Assembly (NCBI GenBank): GCA_003503535.1
Contig: DOCI01000011.1
Coordinates: 22,722 to 30,214, forward strand
Source of the DNA: Planctomycetaceae bacterium
Lineage (GTDB): Bacteria; Planctomycetota; Planctomycetia; Planctomycetales; Planctomycetaceae
DNA: 7,493 nt
Reading direction: 5' to 3'
Shown: positions 1 to 7,319 of the stretch, piece after piece
Layout: every line of letters begins with the position of its first letter
Position numbering within the stretch: the stretch's first letter is position 1
Translations under genes and position numbers: made by a program
Notes under the pieces: model-generated
Told to the model about the DNA's origin: nothing
Seen by the model: the letters and a program-made list of their open reading frames with translations, nothing else
The model's database searches: none

Positions 1-8
1 GTTTTCAT
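1..8 (-). CDS. Possible start of the next minus-strand gene (partial, cut by window edge)
   Basis: On the minus strand an ATG at 8-6, followed by AAA, lies 17 nt downstream of the stop codon of the ABC ATPase gene. Only two codons are visible. In the ABC family upstream, the membrane-spanning ABC-2 permease gene usually follows the ATPase gene at short distance, so a permease start here would fit. No Shine-Dalgarno sequence is seen in the 17-nt gap. This is inference from position only. Confidence 0.25.
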
Positions 9-25
9 TGGGAACGCGGTATAAA

Positions 26-1033
26 TCAGACAACAGCCTCTTCAGTTTCCGGCTTTCGGTGACTGTCGAAGAGTTCTGCGAAGACGTCTTCCAGAGGGCG
101 ATCGTGGACTGTGATATCGTGGATGTCATACCGATCCAGTAATGTGGCCAGGATATGTGAGACCTGTTCGCGTTCGACTTTCAGTTTCGCAACACCAAGA
201 TCGACACTGAGCAATTCCCCAAACCGCTCCAGGTCTTCTGGAATTTCCCCGTCTGAGAACTGCAGGGCGATTACTTTGTGCAGGCTGAAACGGTCGACCA
301 TATCGCTGAGGGAACCATCGTGGCGAATTTCTCCTTCATCGATAATGATGACCCGTTTGCAGAGCGCTTCGACATCTTTCATATAATGCGAAGTCAGCAC
401 GACCGTGATCCGCTCTTCCTGCTGATAATATTTCAGGAATTCCTGCACACGTTTCTGACTGACAACATCCAGTCCAATCGTCGGCTCATCCAGAAACAGC
501 ACGCGAGGATTGTGCAGCAAGGAGGCGATCAATTCCATTCGCATCCCCACGCCGAGCGAAAGTTCGCGAACCGGTTGCCCGATTAAACGCTTCACCTCCA
601 GGAGAGATGTCAGTTCGTCCAGTCTGCGGTTAAACACATCTGCCGGGACTTTATAAATGGCCTGATGCAGTCGAAAGGATTCTTGAGCCGGCAGGTCCCA
701 CCAAAGTTGATTTTTCTGCCCCATCACCAGCGAAAAATTACGACGATAAGCATTCTCCCGCTTCCAGGGAACATGCCCGAGGACAGTTGCGGTGCCCGAA
801 GATGGAAAGATCAGACCAGAAAGAAGTTTGAGAGTGGTCGTTTTGCCGGCTCCGTTTGGTCCAAGAAAACCGACAATTTCCCCTTCCTGAATTTGAAAAC
901 TGATTGACTTAACCGCATCGACGGTTGAATATTCTCGCTTGAATAAATGCGACACCGATGCCCACAGACCTTCGTGTTTGCGATAAACACGATACTGCTT
1001 GCCAAGTTGCGAGACATCAATAATTGCAGACAT
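26..1033 (-). CDS. ABC transporter ATP-binding protein, ABC-2 export type (COG4586-like)
   Basis: Cytoplasmic ATPase subunit that should drive an ABC-2-type membrane exporter; the substrate cannot be told. The 335-residue protein has all the nucleotide-binding motifs in order: Walker A GPNGAGKT (58-65, Lys64), Q-loop Gln106 within a [13 protein letters not shown] stretch, signature region [11 protein letters not shown] (158-168), Walker B VLFLDEP (178-184, catalytic Glu183), D-loop GLD (187-189) and switch His216. The extended N-terminus before the first strand, the [10 protein letters not shown] stretch and [13 protein letters not shown] are typical of the COG4586 group, some members of which are reported in viologen export. 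Residues after about 245 form the C-terminal extension common in this class. The signature loop departs from the LSGGQ consensus, with Val162 where Gln or Glu is usual. The start at 1033 gives a normal N-terminus, although no clear Shine-Dalgarno precedes it. The permease is presumably encoded just left of the window. Confidence 0.93.
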   Translation of the reverse strand: MSAIIDVSQLGKQYRVYRKHEGLWASVSHLFKREYSTVDAVKSISFQIQEGEIVGFLGPNGAGKTTTLKLLSGLIFPSSGTATVLGHVPWKRENAYRRNFSLVMGQKNQLWWDLPAQESFRLHQAIYKVPADVFNRRLDELTSLLEVKRLIGQPVRELSLGVGMRMELIASLLHNPRVLFLDEPTIGLDVVSQKRVQEFLKYYQQEERITVVLTSHYMKDVEALCKRVIIIDEGEIRHDGSLSDMVDRFSLHKVIALQFSDGEIPEDLERFGELLSVDLGVAKLKVEREQVSHILATLLDRYDIHDITVHDRPLEDVFAELFDSHRKPETEEAVV

Positions 1034-1142
1034 AAATTGAGCGATCGTTCGGTGATTCTTTTTCTATAGTGTAGATGCTAATTTCGCGATCGCCAGTCAA
1101 GTGCATCTGAGAATTCACGATAGAATTCAATTCCATAATCAC

Positions 1143-1232
1143 TGTTGGGTAATATTATGGCCACGAAGGCACGAAGAGAGGTTCGACCCGTAGCCCAACA
1201 TACTTCTTCTACTACGGGCAATTTATCTCTCT
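1143..1232. repeat. Cluster of interlocking inverted and tandem repeats, REP/MITE-like remnant
   Basis: TGTTGGG (1143-1149) is the exact reverse complement of CCCAACA (1194-1200). CCCGTAG (1187-1193) is the exact reverse complement of CTACGGG (1212-1218), with AGAGAG (1175-1180) and CTCTCT (1227-1232) as outer arms. CACGAAG occurs twice in tandem at 1162-1168 and 1170-1176. The first two pairs interlock, so they cannot form as simple nested hairpins at once. Short CACGAAGG-type and TGTTGGG-type motifs are known to me as parts of dispersed intergenic repeats in many bacteria, so this may be a decayed copy. Copy number in the genome cannot be seen from here. Confidence 0.4.
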
Positions 1233-1268
1233 CATTTTGGCGTGTTAGCGATTTATTACCAACTGAAC

Positions 1269-1299
1269 AAAAAAAGGCAGGTCTCAAGACCTGCCTTTT
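1269..1299 (-). terminator. Rho-independent terminator of the S41 protease gene
   Basis: On the minus strand a near-perfect hairpin is followed by T residues. The arms are 1272-1284 and 1287-1299 and match over 13 bp, which in practice gives a 12-bp stem with a TTGA tetraloop. The seven-T run is 1275-1269. The hairpin begins 24 nt after the protease stop codon. On the plus strand only four T follow the stem, so the minus orientation is favoured. Confidence 0.9.
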
Positions 1300-1323
1300 C
1301 TGGAATAATTTCACAGCCAATGC

Positions 1324-3432
1324 TTATCGGCCCTGGACGATTTTCATCTGACGGAGCACAGAGACATAGTCACTGGTGATTTCCAGAATCTCGTCGTTAT
1401 AGAACGTTTGAGGAAAAATTTCTTTCTCTTCGTCTTTCTTCTCATCGCTATTGAGATCCGGGAAGAGATCGTTGTTTTCGTTATCATCCTGTGCCCGTTC
1501 TTTTCCAAGAACAGATTCATTCAGGCTAACGCTTTTACGATTCTTGCGTTCCACCATGCGGGCGATCTGTTTTTCCAGTTTCTGGAATTCCTCAGTTTCC
1601 CCGACTCGTTCCCGGCTTTCTTTCTGGAGTTGATCGATGATCGGCCCCGAAGTAAAGCCAGCATTGTAAACACCTTTGGCCCGGGGAATGTGATCGAATT
1701 CCAACGCATTATCCAGGAATGATTCTCCCAGATCCATGTGATCGATTCGAGAAGGCAGAACGATGTCAGATCGTACGCCCCGGTTTTGTGTGCTGTCTCC
1801 GTTGACGCGATAGAACTGCTGAATCGTCAACTTGAGTGCACCTCGGTCTTGTGGCTGGAACAATCGGAAACGGAACAGAGGATCTGCCACAGGCATCACA
1901 TTTTGAACAGTTCCCTTTCCGTGAGTCGTGTAATCTCCTACGACAATTCCACGATTGTAATCGACAATCACACCAGCGAAAATTTCGGAAGCCGAAGCGG
2001 AAAGGCGGTTGCAAATCACGACCAAAGGCCCATCGTAAACGAGATCTTTGTTTTCATCTTTGTGAGAGCGGACCGTGCCATCAATTTCCTTAACCTGAAC
2101 GACTGGCCCTTCAGTGATGAACAGCCCGGAAACACCAATCGCTTCACTGAGTGCTCCTCCACCATTGTTTCGCAGATCGATCACAACAGCATCGACGCCA
2201 CCCTGCTGATTGAAATCAGCCAGAACTTTGCGGACATCTTTTTCAGTACTTTTAAAGTCACGATCACCATTTTGAGCCCCGGCAAAGTCGCGGTAGAACG
2301 AAGGAATGTTAATCACTCCAACTTTGACAGGTTGCCCAATTCGGTTCTGCAGGTTCAGAACTTCGCCTTTAACTTCCTGCTCGTTTAACTCAATTTTCTG
2401 ACGGACCATTTCGTAAACAGCAGTATCACCGCCATCGGCTTTTTTCACACGCAGACGAACTTTTGTACCACTTTTTCCACGAATCAGGCGAACAACGTTT
2501 TTCAGTTTCATTTCGACTATGTCGACAAATTCGCCATCTTCCTGACCAACTGCCACAATTTTATCTTTAGCCTGCAGGCGACCATCTTTATCGGCTGCTC
2601 CCCCTTTGACAACTTCGTACACAACGGTAAAGCCATCTTCGTATCGCAGTTGTGCGCCGATTCCTTCAAGAGACAATCGCATATTGATCTGGAAATCTTC
2701 CAGTGTCTGTGGAGACATGTAGCTTGAGTGTGGATCGAAAGAACGAGCCAGAGCTGTCAAATACATTTCAAGAATTTCATGATCATCTGTCAGTCGCAGG
2801 TTGCTGGCAATCGTTCGGTACCGGCGATGCAACTGTTCGCGAATCTCTTTAATGTCCTCTTCTTTATCTTTATCTTCGAGCTTGAGATCGAGCATTTCAT
2901 ATTTGATTCGCTTCCGCCAGCGTTCTTCACGTTCGGCTTCAGTTCCATAATCAATTGCATCGGCATCAGTAATAATATCTTCATCGACAGTAAAATCGAA
3001 ATCCTGATCAATCAACTCGTGGGCACGGTTAATCTGTTGATCAACCAGATCGAGATAGCGGGCAAACACTTTACGGGCAAAGTCAATATTGCCAACCAAA
3101 AGCTGATCATCCAGATTTTTGCGATCCTTTACGAAGGAATCGATGTCTGACTTCAGGAAGTAGAGTTTGTTGGGATCGAGATCTTCGATGAATCGGTCGT
3201 ATAGCCCCATCGAAATTTCATCATCGATTTTGTGCTGACCGATGTGCGATTTTTCAATCATTTTGCAGACGAGACGAGCTGTCGCAGTGTCGCCGCCATT
3301 CTCGGTCGCAAGTTGTTGAGCTCCAATCGTGGAAACGATGAGACAAACCCCAACAATAGAGAGTAGCGCGATGCGTCGAAACAATGGCGATTTCATAAGA
3401 GATTCCCACGTAAATTTTTTAGAAGATATCAT
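1324..3432 (-). CDS. prc: Carboxy-terminal processing (tail-specific) protease, S41 family, Prc type
   Basis: Secreted serine protease that, in the known family, degrades or trims envelope proteins from their C-terminus. At 702 residues it is close to E. coli Prc (682). An N-terminal hydrophobic stretch (about 21-37, after Arg19-Arg20) looks like a signal peptide or anchor. A helical Prc N-domain (about 45-240) follows, then a PDZ domain (about 250-335, with EGIGAQL at 256-262) and the S41 core (about 365-560). The core carries DLRNNGGG (419-426), SASASEIF (478-485, nucleophile probably Ser480) and GKGTVQ (505-510, general base Lys506). The C-terminal Prc domain contains a very acidic, low-complexity stretch at about 645-672. 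The start is uncertain: an ATG at 3396 (Met13) would give a classical short signal-peptide n-region and a 690-residue protein, and neither start has a strong Shine-Dalgarno. The gene is monocistronic, with its own terminator, and divergent from metG. Confidence 0.94.
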   Translation of the reverse strand: MISSKKFTWESLMKSPLFRRIALLSIVGVCLIVSTIGAQQLATENGGDTATARLVCKMIEKSHIGQHKIDDEISMGLYDRFIEDLDPNKLYFLKSDIDSFVKDRKNLDDQLLVGNIDFARKVFARYLDLVDQQINRAHELIDQDFDFTVDEDIITDADAIDYGTEAEREERWRKRIKYEMLDLKLEDKDKEEDIKEIREQLHRRYRTIASNLRLTDDHEILEMYLTALARSFDPHSSYMSPQTLEDFQINMRLSLEGIGAQLRYEDGFTVVYEVVKGGAADKDGRLQAKDKIVAVGQEDGEFVDIVEMKLKNVVRLIRGKSGTKVRLRVKKADGGDTAVYEMVRQKIELNEQEVKGEVLNLQNRIGQPVKVGVINIPSFYRDFAGAQNGDRDFKSTEKDVRKVLADFNQQGGVDAVVIDLRNNGGGALSEAIGVSGLFITEGPVVQVKEIDGTVRSHKDENKDLVYDGPLVVICNRLSASASEIFAGVIVDYNRGIVVGDYTTHGKGTVQNVMPVADPLFRFRLFQPQDRGALKLTIQQFYRVNGDSTQNRGVRSDIVLPSRIDHMDLGESFLDNALEFDHIPRAKGVYNAGFTSGPIIDQLQKESRERVGETEEFQKLEKQIARMVERKNRKSVSLNESVLGKERAQDDNENNDLFPDLNSDEKKDEEKEIFPQTFYNDEILEITSDYVSVLRQMKIVQGR

Positions 3433-3549
3433 GGCCGATTGCCTGCCGAATCTGTTGGAATCAAATCCAGTGACCCGGATGCGAATGTGCGAAAATCCTG
3501 CAGGCAGTCCCTGAGGACAGGTTCGGAAAGGGGAATCACGATCACTTGT

Positions 3550-3562
3550 AAGCGAATCGCTT
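3550..3562. promoter_or_regulatory. 13-bp palindrome upstream of the protease gene, possible operator
   Basis: AAGCGA and TCGCTT flank a single central base, giving a perfect 6+1+6 palindrome. It sits inside a pair of CTTGT direct repeats (3545-3549 and 3560-3564). If the weak protease promoter at 3600-3628 is real, this site would lie about 30-45 nt downstream of its start of transcription. A third TCGCTT occurs at 3654-3659. The role is inferred from symmetry and position only. Confidence 0.3.
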
Positions 3563-3599
3563 GTCAGTCATCTCCTCCCTGAGTACCCGACTTCACTCA

Positions 3600-3628
3600 A
3601 TCGTAGCGTTTTCCCCAAACCACGGCAA
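3600..3628 (-). promoter_or_regulatory. Weak candidate sigma70-type promoter for the protease gene
   Basis: On the minus strand TTGCCG (3628-3623) and TACGAT (3605-3600) are separated by exactly 17 nt. Each matches its consensus hexamer at four of six positions. Transcription would begin near 3593, giving a leader of about 160-200 nt before the protease start. Matches of this quality occur by chance, so the call is tentative. Confidence 0.27.
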
Positions 3629-3845
3629 TATGCAGATGGCTTGATGAGCCAGATCGCTTTGAATGTCATATTTCAGAGCAATTTCAATTTGATCGATTCA
3701 GCATCTGCTTTCAGGATTTTACGAATTATTAACGTCATCTGTTTGATTATTGCGCATTTCCATAACAAACAAAGTTCTCATCAGCTGCTTCTACAGTCAC
3801 TTTCCGGGATCAATCCTGTCTACGACTCGAATTCCCGGCTGCTCG

Positions 3846-3874
3846 TTGGCAGTATCTGAATGAGCGATTACAAT
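3846..3874 (+). promoter_or_regulatory. Sigma70-type promoter of metG
   Basis: TTGGCA (3846-3851) and TACAAT (3869-3874) each match the consensus -35 and -10 hexamers at five of six positions. They are separated by the optimal 17 nt. Transcription should start near 3880-3882, about 30 nt before the metG ATG, which leaves a short leader containing the Shine-Dalgarno sequence. This is the best promoter in the window. Confidence 0.7.
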
Positions 3875-3898
3875 CAGGTTTCGATACGAATCACCTGA
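3874..3898. promoter_or_regulatory. Imperfect palindrome over the predicted metG transcription start, possible operator
   Basis: TCAGGT (3874-3879) and ACCTGA (3893-3898) are perfect inverted arms. Inside them TTCG (3880-3883) and CGAA (3887-3890) pair around ATA. The only asymmetry is a TC pair at 3891-3892. The site begins at the last base of the -10 hexamer and covers the predicted +1, which is where a repressor would block initiation. If transcription begins further upstream it could instead form an RNA hairpin four nt before the ribosome binding site. Confidence 0.42.
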
Positions 3899-3901
3899 AT
3901 T

Positions 3902-3905
3902 GAGG
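3902..3905 (+). promoter_or_regulatory. Shine-Dalgarno sequence that decides the metG start
   Basis: GAGG is followed by a 6-nt spacer and then the ATG at 3912. An in-frame TTG at 3900 could extend the protein by four residues, but it overlaps this site and has no ribosome binding site of its own. The ATG also places the conserved N-terminal catalytic segment at the usual distance from the start. Confidence 0.8.
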
Positions 3906-3911
3906 AACACT

Positions 3912-5951
3912 ATGTCTCGGCGAATTTTAGTGACGGCTGCTCTGCCGTATGCCAATGGTCAAATCCATATTGGACACCTGGTCGAGTATGTCCAGACCGA
4001 TATCTGGGTCCGCTTTCAGAAGTTGCGTGGGAATCAATGCCTGTTTTTCTGTGCCGACGATACTCACGGCACCGCGATCATGATTCGTGCTCGTCAGGAA
4101 GGGCGCAGCGAAGAAGAAATGATTGCTGAAATGAAGGAATCCCATCTGCAGGATTTCAACGATTTCCAAATCGAATTCGACAACTATGGCAGCACAAACA
4201 GCCCGGAAAACAAGGAATTATGTAATCGAATCTGGGTCGCTCTCCGCGATGCGGGTCTCGTTTCCGAAAAAGATGTCACCCAACTGTTCGATACAAAAGA
4301 AGAGACGTTTCTGGCCGATCGTTTCGTCAAAGGAACTTGCCCGAAGTGCGGTGCGGAAAATCAATACGGGGATAACTGCGAGGTTTGTGGTTCGACTTAC
4401 AGTCCCGGAGAGTTAGTGAACCCGATTTCAACTCTCTCAGGTACAACTCCGGAAATTCGCACAGCTCCCCACTTATTTGTGAGTATCGAAAAACTACATG
4501 AATTTCTCGATGAATGGACTCAAACCGGCAATCATTTGCAGCCGGAAGTGAGCAACTATCTCAAGAAGCAGTTTCTCTCTGAGCCACTTCGCGATTGGGA
4601 TGTCTCTCGCCCTGCCCCGTATTTCGGGTTCGAAATTTCAGATGCGCCCGGTCATTACTGGTATGTCTGGTTTGATGCCCCGATTGGTTATATCGCATCG
4701 ACCTGGGAATGGTGTAAAAAGCAGGATGAAGGCCTTTCAAAATACTGGCAGAGCAACGACACGGAAATCCATCACTTCATTGGGAAGGATATTACGTACT
4801 TCCACACACTGTTCTGGCCAGCCATGCTTAAGACGGCTGGATTCAATTTGCCTAGTAAAGTCCATATTCACGGCTTCCTGACTGTCAATGGCGAAAAGAT
4901 GTCCAAGAGCCGCGGCACATTCGTGAATGCCCGCACCTATTTGAATCATCTCGACCCGGCTTATTTCCGATACTTCATTGCCTCCAAGTTGAGTAATGGA
5001 CTTGACGATCTTGATCTGAATCTGCAGGAATTCATCGATAAAGCGAATGCGGATCTGGTTGGAAAGCTGGTCAACATCGCCAGTCGCTGTGCCAAGTTCA
5101 TCAACGGCAACGAGATGAGCAGCCCATATCCCGATGATGGCGGGCTGTTCAATGCAGGAGCCGAAGCGGGCGAGCGGATCGCGGTTTGCTATGAAAATTG
5201 CGATTACTCGCAGGCGATGCGAGAAATTATGCAGTTGGCAGAAGTGGCCAATAAGTATATTGAAGATCAACAGCCGTGGACGTTGAAGAAAGACCCAGAA
5301 AAGCAGGACGAATTACGGAATGTCTGCTCGATTGCCTTGAATCTGTTCCGGCAAATCGTAATTTACATCTCGCCAGTCCTGCCAGACCTGGCCACGAAAA
5401 CGGGCGAATTACTCAGTGAAAAACTCGATGCCTGGAGCCAGGCTTCGACGCCCTTAACCGGGAATACGGTCAATAAATTTACTCACATGATGAAGCGAAT
5501 TGAAGAAGAACAGGTTCAGAAAATGATTGAAGAAAGTCGAGAAGGTCAGGAAATTCCCGAAGAGAATACAGCTCCAGAGTGGGATGATTCTGCCCAACCG
5601 CTGGAAGATGAACCGATGTCGGAAGAGTGTTCCATCGATGATTTCGTAAAAGTTGATTTGCGAGTTGCCCGTATTCTGGAAGCTCAGCACGTTGAAGGAG
5701 CCGATAAGCTTCTGCAACTGACCTTGAGTCTGGGTGGAGAGAACCGCCGCAATGTGTTTGCAGGCATTAAAGCTGCTTACAGCCCGGAAGACCTGGTTGG
5801 TCGATTGGTCGTATGCGTCGCCAATCTGAAACCCCGCAAAATGCGATTCGGCCTGAGCGAAGGCATGGTCTGTGCTTCTGGTCCTGGCGGAAAAGAAGTC
5901 TTCCTGTTAACACCCGATTCGGGGGCACAGCCGGGCCAGCGCGTGCATTAA
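3912..5951 (+). CDS. metG: Methionine--tRNA ligase (methionyl-tRNA synthetase), dimeric type
   Basis: Cytoplasmic class I synthetase that activates methionine with ATP and charges initiator and elongator tRNA-Met. The 679-residue protein from the ATG at 3912 has the full domain set. The catalytic Rossmann fold carries HIGH (19-22) within [11 protein letters not shown], and the ADDTHG stretch (48-53). A connecting domain has one CXXC-X9-CXXC zinc knuckle (Cys143, Cys146, Cys156, Cys159). The KMSKS loop is at 329-333, followed by an alpha-helical anticodon-binding domain (about 345-515). A highly acidic, Pro/Glu-rich linker (about 530-574) leads to a C-terminal OB-fold tRNA-binding domain (about 575-679), with VDLRVARI and [14 protein letters not shown] typical of the Trbp111-like dimerisation domain. 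Length and order match E. coli MetG. A good promoter and Shine-Dalgarno lie upstream and a terminator lies 22 nt downstream, so it is transcribed alone. No active-site residue appears missing. Confidence 0.98.
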   Translation: MSRRILVTAALPYANGQIHIGHLVEYVQTDIWVRFQKLRGNQCLFFCADDTHGTAIMIRARQEGRSEEEMIAEMKESHLQDFNDFQIEFDNYGSTNSPENKELCNRIWVALRDAGLVSEKDVTQLFDTKEETFLADRFVKGTCPKCGAENQYGDNCEVCGSTYSPGELVNPISTLSGTTPEIRTAPHLFVSIEKLHEFLDEWTQTGNHLQPEVSNYLKKQFLSEPLRDWDVSRPAPYFGFEISDAPGHYWYVWFDAPIGYIASTWEWCKKQDEGLSKYWQSNDTEIHHFIGKDITYFHTLFWPAMLKTAGFNLPSKVHIHGFLTVNGEKMSKSRGTFVNARTYLNHLDPAYFRYFIASKLSNGLDDLDLNLQEFIDKANADLVGKLVNIASRCAKFINGNEMSSPYPDDGGLFNAGAEAGERIAVCYENCDYSQAMREIMQLAEVANKYIEDQQPWTLKKDPEKQDELRNVCSIALNLFRQIVIYISPVLPDLATKTGELLSEKLDAWSQASTPLTGNTVNKFTHMMKRIEEEQVQKMIEESREGQEIPEENTAPEWDDSAQPLEDEPMSEECSIDDFVKVDLRVARILEAQHVEGADKLLQLTLSLGGENRRNVFAGIKAAYSPEDLVGRLVVCVANLKPRKMRFGLSEGMVCASGPGGKEVFLLTPDSGAQPGQRVH

Positions 5952-5973
5952 TCAGTCTGCAAGGAATTGCATC

Positions 5974-5998
5974 AAGGCCGATAACTAAGGCCTTTTTT
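5974..5998 (+). terminator. Rho-independent terminator of metG
   Basis: AAGGCC (5974-5979) and GGCCTT (5989-5994) form a 6-bp GC-rich stem around a 9-nt loop. The T run 5993-5998 begins in the stem. The hairpin starts 22 nt after the metG stop. The stem is short but otherwise a normal intrinsic terminator, and its outer sequence matches the terminator after the DUF1559 gene. Confidence 0.75.
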
Positions 5999-6053
5999 AT
6001 TTCTTTGAATAGAATCTACCTCAGAATCCACTGGAAAAATGAAAACATCCACA

Positions 6054-6082
6054 TTGTTCGATAAGTCCGGACTTAGTATATG
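6054..6082 (+). promoter_or_regulatory. Candidate promoter with a 14-bp palindrome in its spacer
   Basis: TTGTTC (6054-6059) and TATATG (6077-6082) are 17 nt apart and match the -35 and -10 consensus at three and four positions. The spacer contains TAAGTCCGGACTTA (6062-6075), a perfect 14-bp palindrome. Its half-site GGACTT is repeated directly at 6082-6087. Transcription would start near 6089 and give a leader of about 235 nt. The palindrome is certain; its role as an operator and the promoter itself are inferred. Confidence 0.33.
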
Positions 6083-6125
6083 GACTTCTAGCAACTTCAT
6101 GGATAGTATTTACACACTGAGATAG

Positions 6126-6141
6126 TTGTCAGAAATGACAA
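6126..6141 (+). repeat. Small hairpin with GAAA tetraloop in the DUF1559 leader
   Basis: TTGTCA (6126-6131) and TGACAA (6136-6141) are perfect inverted arms around GAAA, a GNRA-type loop. AG and CT outside the arms can extend the stem if one A (6142) bulges. No T run follows, so it is not a terminator. It could be an RNA stem in the leader or a DNA-binding site. Confidence 0.35.
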
Positions 6142-6323
6142 ACTCCTGCTCTCCCGCTAGCGTATTTCCAAAATAATTTTCCGCGTTCTGCCTGAGCAAA
6201 TGCAGCGATTTAGGAAAATAATGGTACATGCGAAGGCACACTGCATTTAGAAATGCTCCAAGTTACTCAATCTAGACCTCAATTCTTTCTTTTCCTTATT
6301 TTTGTCTTCCTTAAGTGATTTTC

Positions 6324-7274
6324 ATGAAAAAAAGCAAGCTGGTTTTCCGTAACGGATTTACATTGATTGAACTACTCGTTGTCATTGCAATCATTGCCAT
6401 ACTTGTGGCATTGCTCCTTCCAGCCGTTCAACAGGCCCGGGAAGCAGCCCGTCGCAGCAGCTGTAAAAACAATCTGAAGCAGATCGGATTAGCACTGCAC
6501 AATTACCACGACACATATAATTTGTTTCCCCCCGGCGCCATCGGTATTCGCCTGAGCGATGGCAGCACACAATTTCGCGATGCGAATAGCCCGGTCAATC
6601 TGGTTGGATGGGCGGCGTTTCTTCTTCCAAATGTTGAACAGGGAGCACTTTACGACCAGCTTAGCACTCGACTCTTCAGTAGTAACAGTCCTGGAGGTGG
6701 AAGTGCCTGGTATAACGACACCGGTGCCAATTCGGTCAATGACGTTTATGCAAAAACAGTCATTAACACCTACACATGCCCCTCAGACATCACAGGTGGT
6801 ACAAATGCCAGTATGAGAAATTACGGGACTTCCAATTATGTTGGCTGTTCTGGTGGTTCTCCGCACTCAGCCGGTGCCAATCGACCGACTGGTGGAACTC
6901 CACTGGGAATGTTCGGACTCAATTCCCGATTTAATTTCAGTAGTGTCAAAGATGGTACCAGTAATACCCTGATGATAGGCGAACGCTCGGCCGATCCCAA
7001 CGGCGGACGGGCTTCGATCTGGATGGGACACGAGAATGATGTCGGGGTCAGCTATGCCGAATATGAAAACATGTCTATTGTATTCGATGAAACTGAAGGG
7101 CGACTCAATGGAACTGGGCACAACGGGCGTGCATTCAGCAGCCCTCATCCAGGGGGAGTCCAATTTGTACTGGGAGATGGCAGCGTGAGGTTTATCAGCG
7201 AAAATATCGATCATGCCAATTTGATTGTAAATCTGGCAAATCGCAACGATGGAAATGTTGTCGGAGAATTCTAA
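6324..7274 (+). CDS. DUF1559 domain-containing protein with prepilin-type N-terminal methylation motif
   Basis: Envelope protein of unknown molecular function from a family strongly expanded in planctomycetes. The 316-residue product begins with a type III (prepilin) signal: a basic leader ending in Gly11, then [22 protein letters not shown]. Prepilin peptidase would cut between Gly11 and Phe12, and mature Glu5 is conserved. The hydrophobic helix (12-33) leads to [34 protein letters not shown] sequence, a DUF1559 hallmark, and then to the secreted domain. There TCPSD (151-155), NYVGCSGG (171-178) and the C-terminal SSPHPGG...LGDGSVRFI block (272-291) match the family. The ATG at 6324 is preferred over an in-frame GTG at 6315 because it gives a compact leader. 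The gene stands alone, with a long leader and its own terminator. The prepilin-like start suggests export by a pseudopilin pathway, but no pilus role is shown. Confidence 0.95.
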   Translation: MKKSKLVFRNGFTLIELLVVIAIIAILVALLLPAVQQAREAARRSSCKNNLKQIGLALHNYHDTYNLFPPGAIGIRLSDGSTQFRDANSPVNLVGWAAFLLPNVEQGALYDQLSTRLFSSNSPGGGSAWYNDTGANSVNDVYAKTVINTYTCPSDITGGTNASMRNYGTSNYVGCSGGSPHSAGANRPTGGTPLGMFGLNSRFNFSSVKDGTSNTLMIGERSADPNGGRASIWMGHENDVGVSYAEYENMSIVFDETEGRLNGTGHNGRAFSSPHPGGVQFVLGDGSVRFISENIDHANLIVNLANRNDGNVVGEF

Positions 7275-7294
7275 AGCCCCCTGCCCAACGCCCC

Positions 7295-7319
7295 AAGGCC
7301 GGTTTTACCGGCCTTTTTT
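7295..7319 (+). terminator. Rho-independent terminator of the DUF1559 gene
   Basis: Perfect 9-bp arms (7295-7303 and 7307-7315) enclose a TTT loop. A six-T run (7314-7319) begins within the stem. The hairpin starts 20 nt after the stop codon. It is GC-rich and textbook in form. Confidence 0.92.

Larger units (their letters stand above)
1034..1323. other. Intergenic region between protease and ABC genes
   Basis: This 290-bp gap separates two genes on the minus strand. Its right end holds the protease terminator and its centre the inverted-repeat cluster, both listed separately. The left part must hold the promoter of the ABC gene if that gene is transcribed alone. A minus-strand TTGACT (1095-1100) and a TACACT (1068-1073) are present, but their 21-nt spacing is too long for a standard promoter, so none is called. 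GCGATCGC at 1086-1093 is an 8-bp palindrome, with a partial copy (GCGATCG) at 1041-1047. No coding signal is visible. Confidence 0.6.
3433..3911. other. Divergent regulatory region between protease gene and metG
   Basis: The two genes point away from each other, so this 479-bp stretch must carry both promoters. Candidate promoters, a start-site palindrome and a 13-bp palindrome are listed separately. Other inverted repeats seen are CCGGGA (3804-3809) with TCCCGG (3833-3838), just upstream of the metG promoter, and TGCCTGC (3440-3446) with GCAGGCA (3500-3506). CCTGCAGG (3497-3504) is an 8-bp palindrome. No RNA gene, T-box or riboswitch pattern is recognised, and no convincing small gene was found. 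Confidence 0.6.
5999..6323 (+). other. Long non-coding upstream region and leader of the DUF1559 gene
   Basis: No gene is seen in these 325 bp. A candidate promoter with a perfect palindrome in its spacer and a hairpin are listed separately. GCATTT (6243-6248) and AAATGC (6251-6256) form another inverted repeat. Positions 6283-6312 are a pyrimidine tract, with 28 of 30 bases C or T. AATAAT hexamers at 6172-6177 and 6217-6222 resemble -10 boxes but lack good -35 partners. The ATG at 6324 is preceded only by a weak AAGTGA, so translation may not depend on a strong Shine-Dalgarno. Confidence 0.55.

Noticed and set aside
1738..2388. Long plus-strand open frame of 216 codons inside the protease gene.
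   Set aside because: It is the antisense shadow of the well-supported S41 catalytic region and shows no domain of its own.
3429..3545. Minus-strand 38-codon ORF starting GTG and ending in an ATGA overlap with the protease start at 3432.
   Set aside because: No ribosome binding site precedes the GTG, the peptide resembles nothing known, and it has no signal or domain. The overlap is probably chance, especially if the true protease start is 3396.
3562..3578. Strong minus-strand GGGAGGAG with an ATG two nt later and a CTG six nt later that is in frame with the protease.
   Set aside because: The ATG opens only nine codons and the spacing is too short. A CTG start would bury the signal peptide behind about 60 residues. 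No usable start fits.
3804..3838. Inverted repeat CCGGGA/TCCCGG as a terminator upstream of metG.
   Set aside because: The loop is 23 nt and no T run follows on either strand; no gene ends nearby.
3433..3899. T-box or SAM riboswitch upstream of metG.
   Set aside because: No T-box core sequence, specifier stem or terminator/antiterminator pair is visible, and the predicted leader is only about 30 nt.
3900..3911. TTG at 3900 as the start of metG.
   Set aside because: It overlaps the Shine-Dalgarno GAGG that serves the ATG at 3912 and has none of its own.
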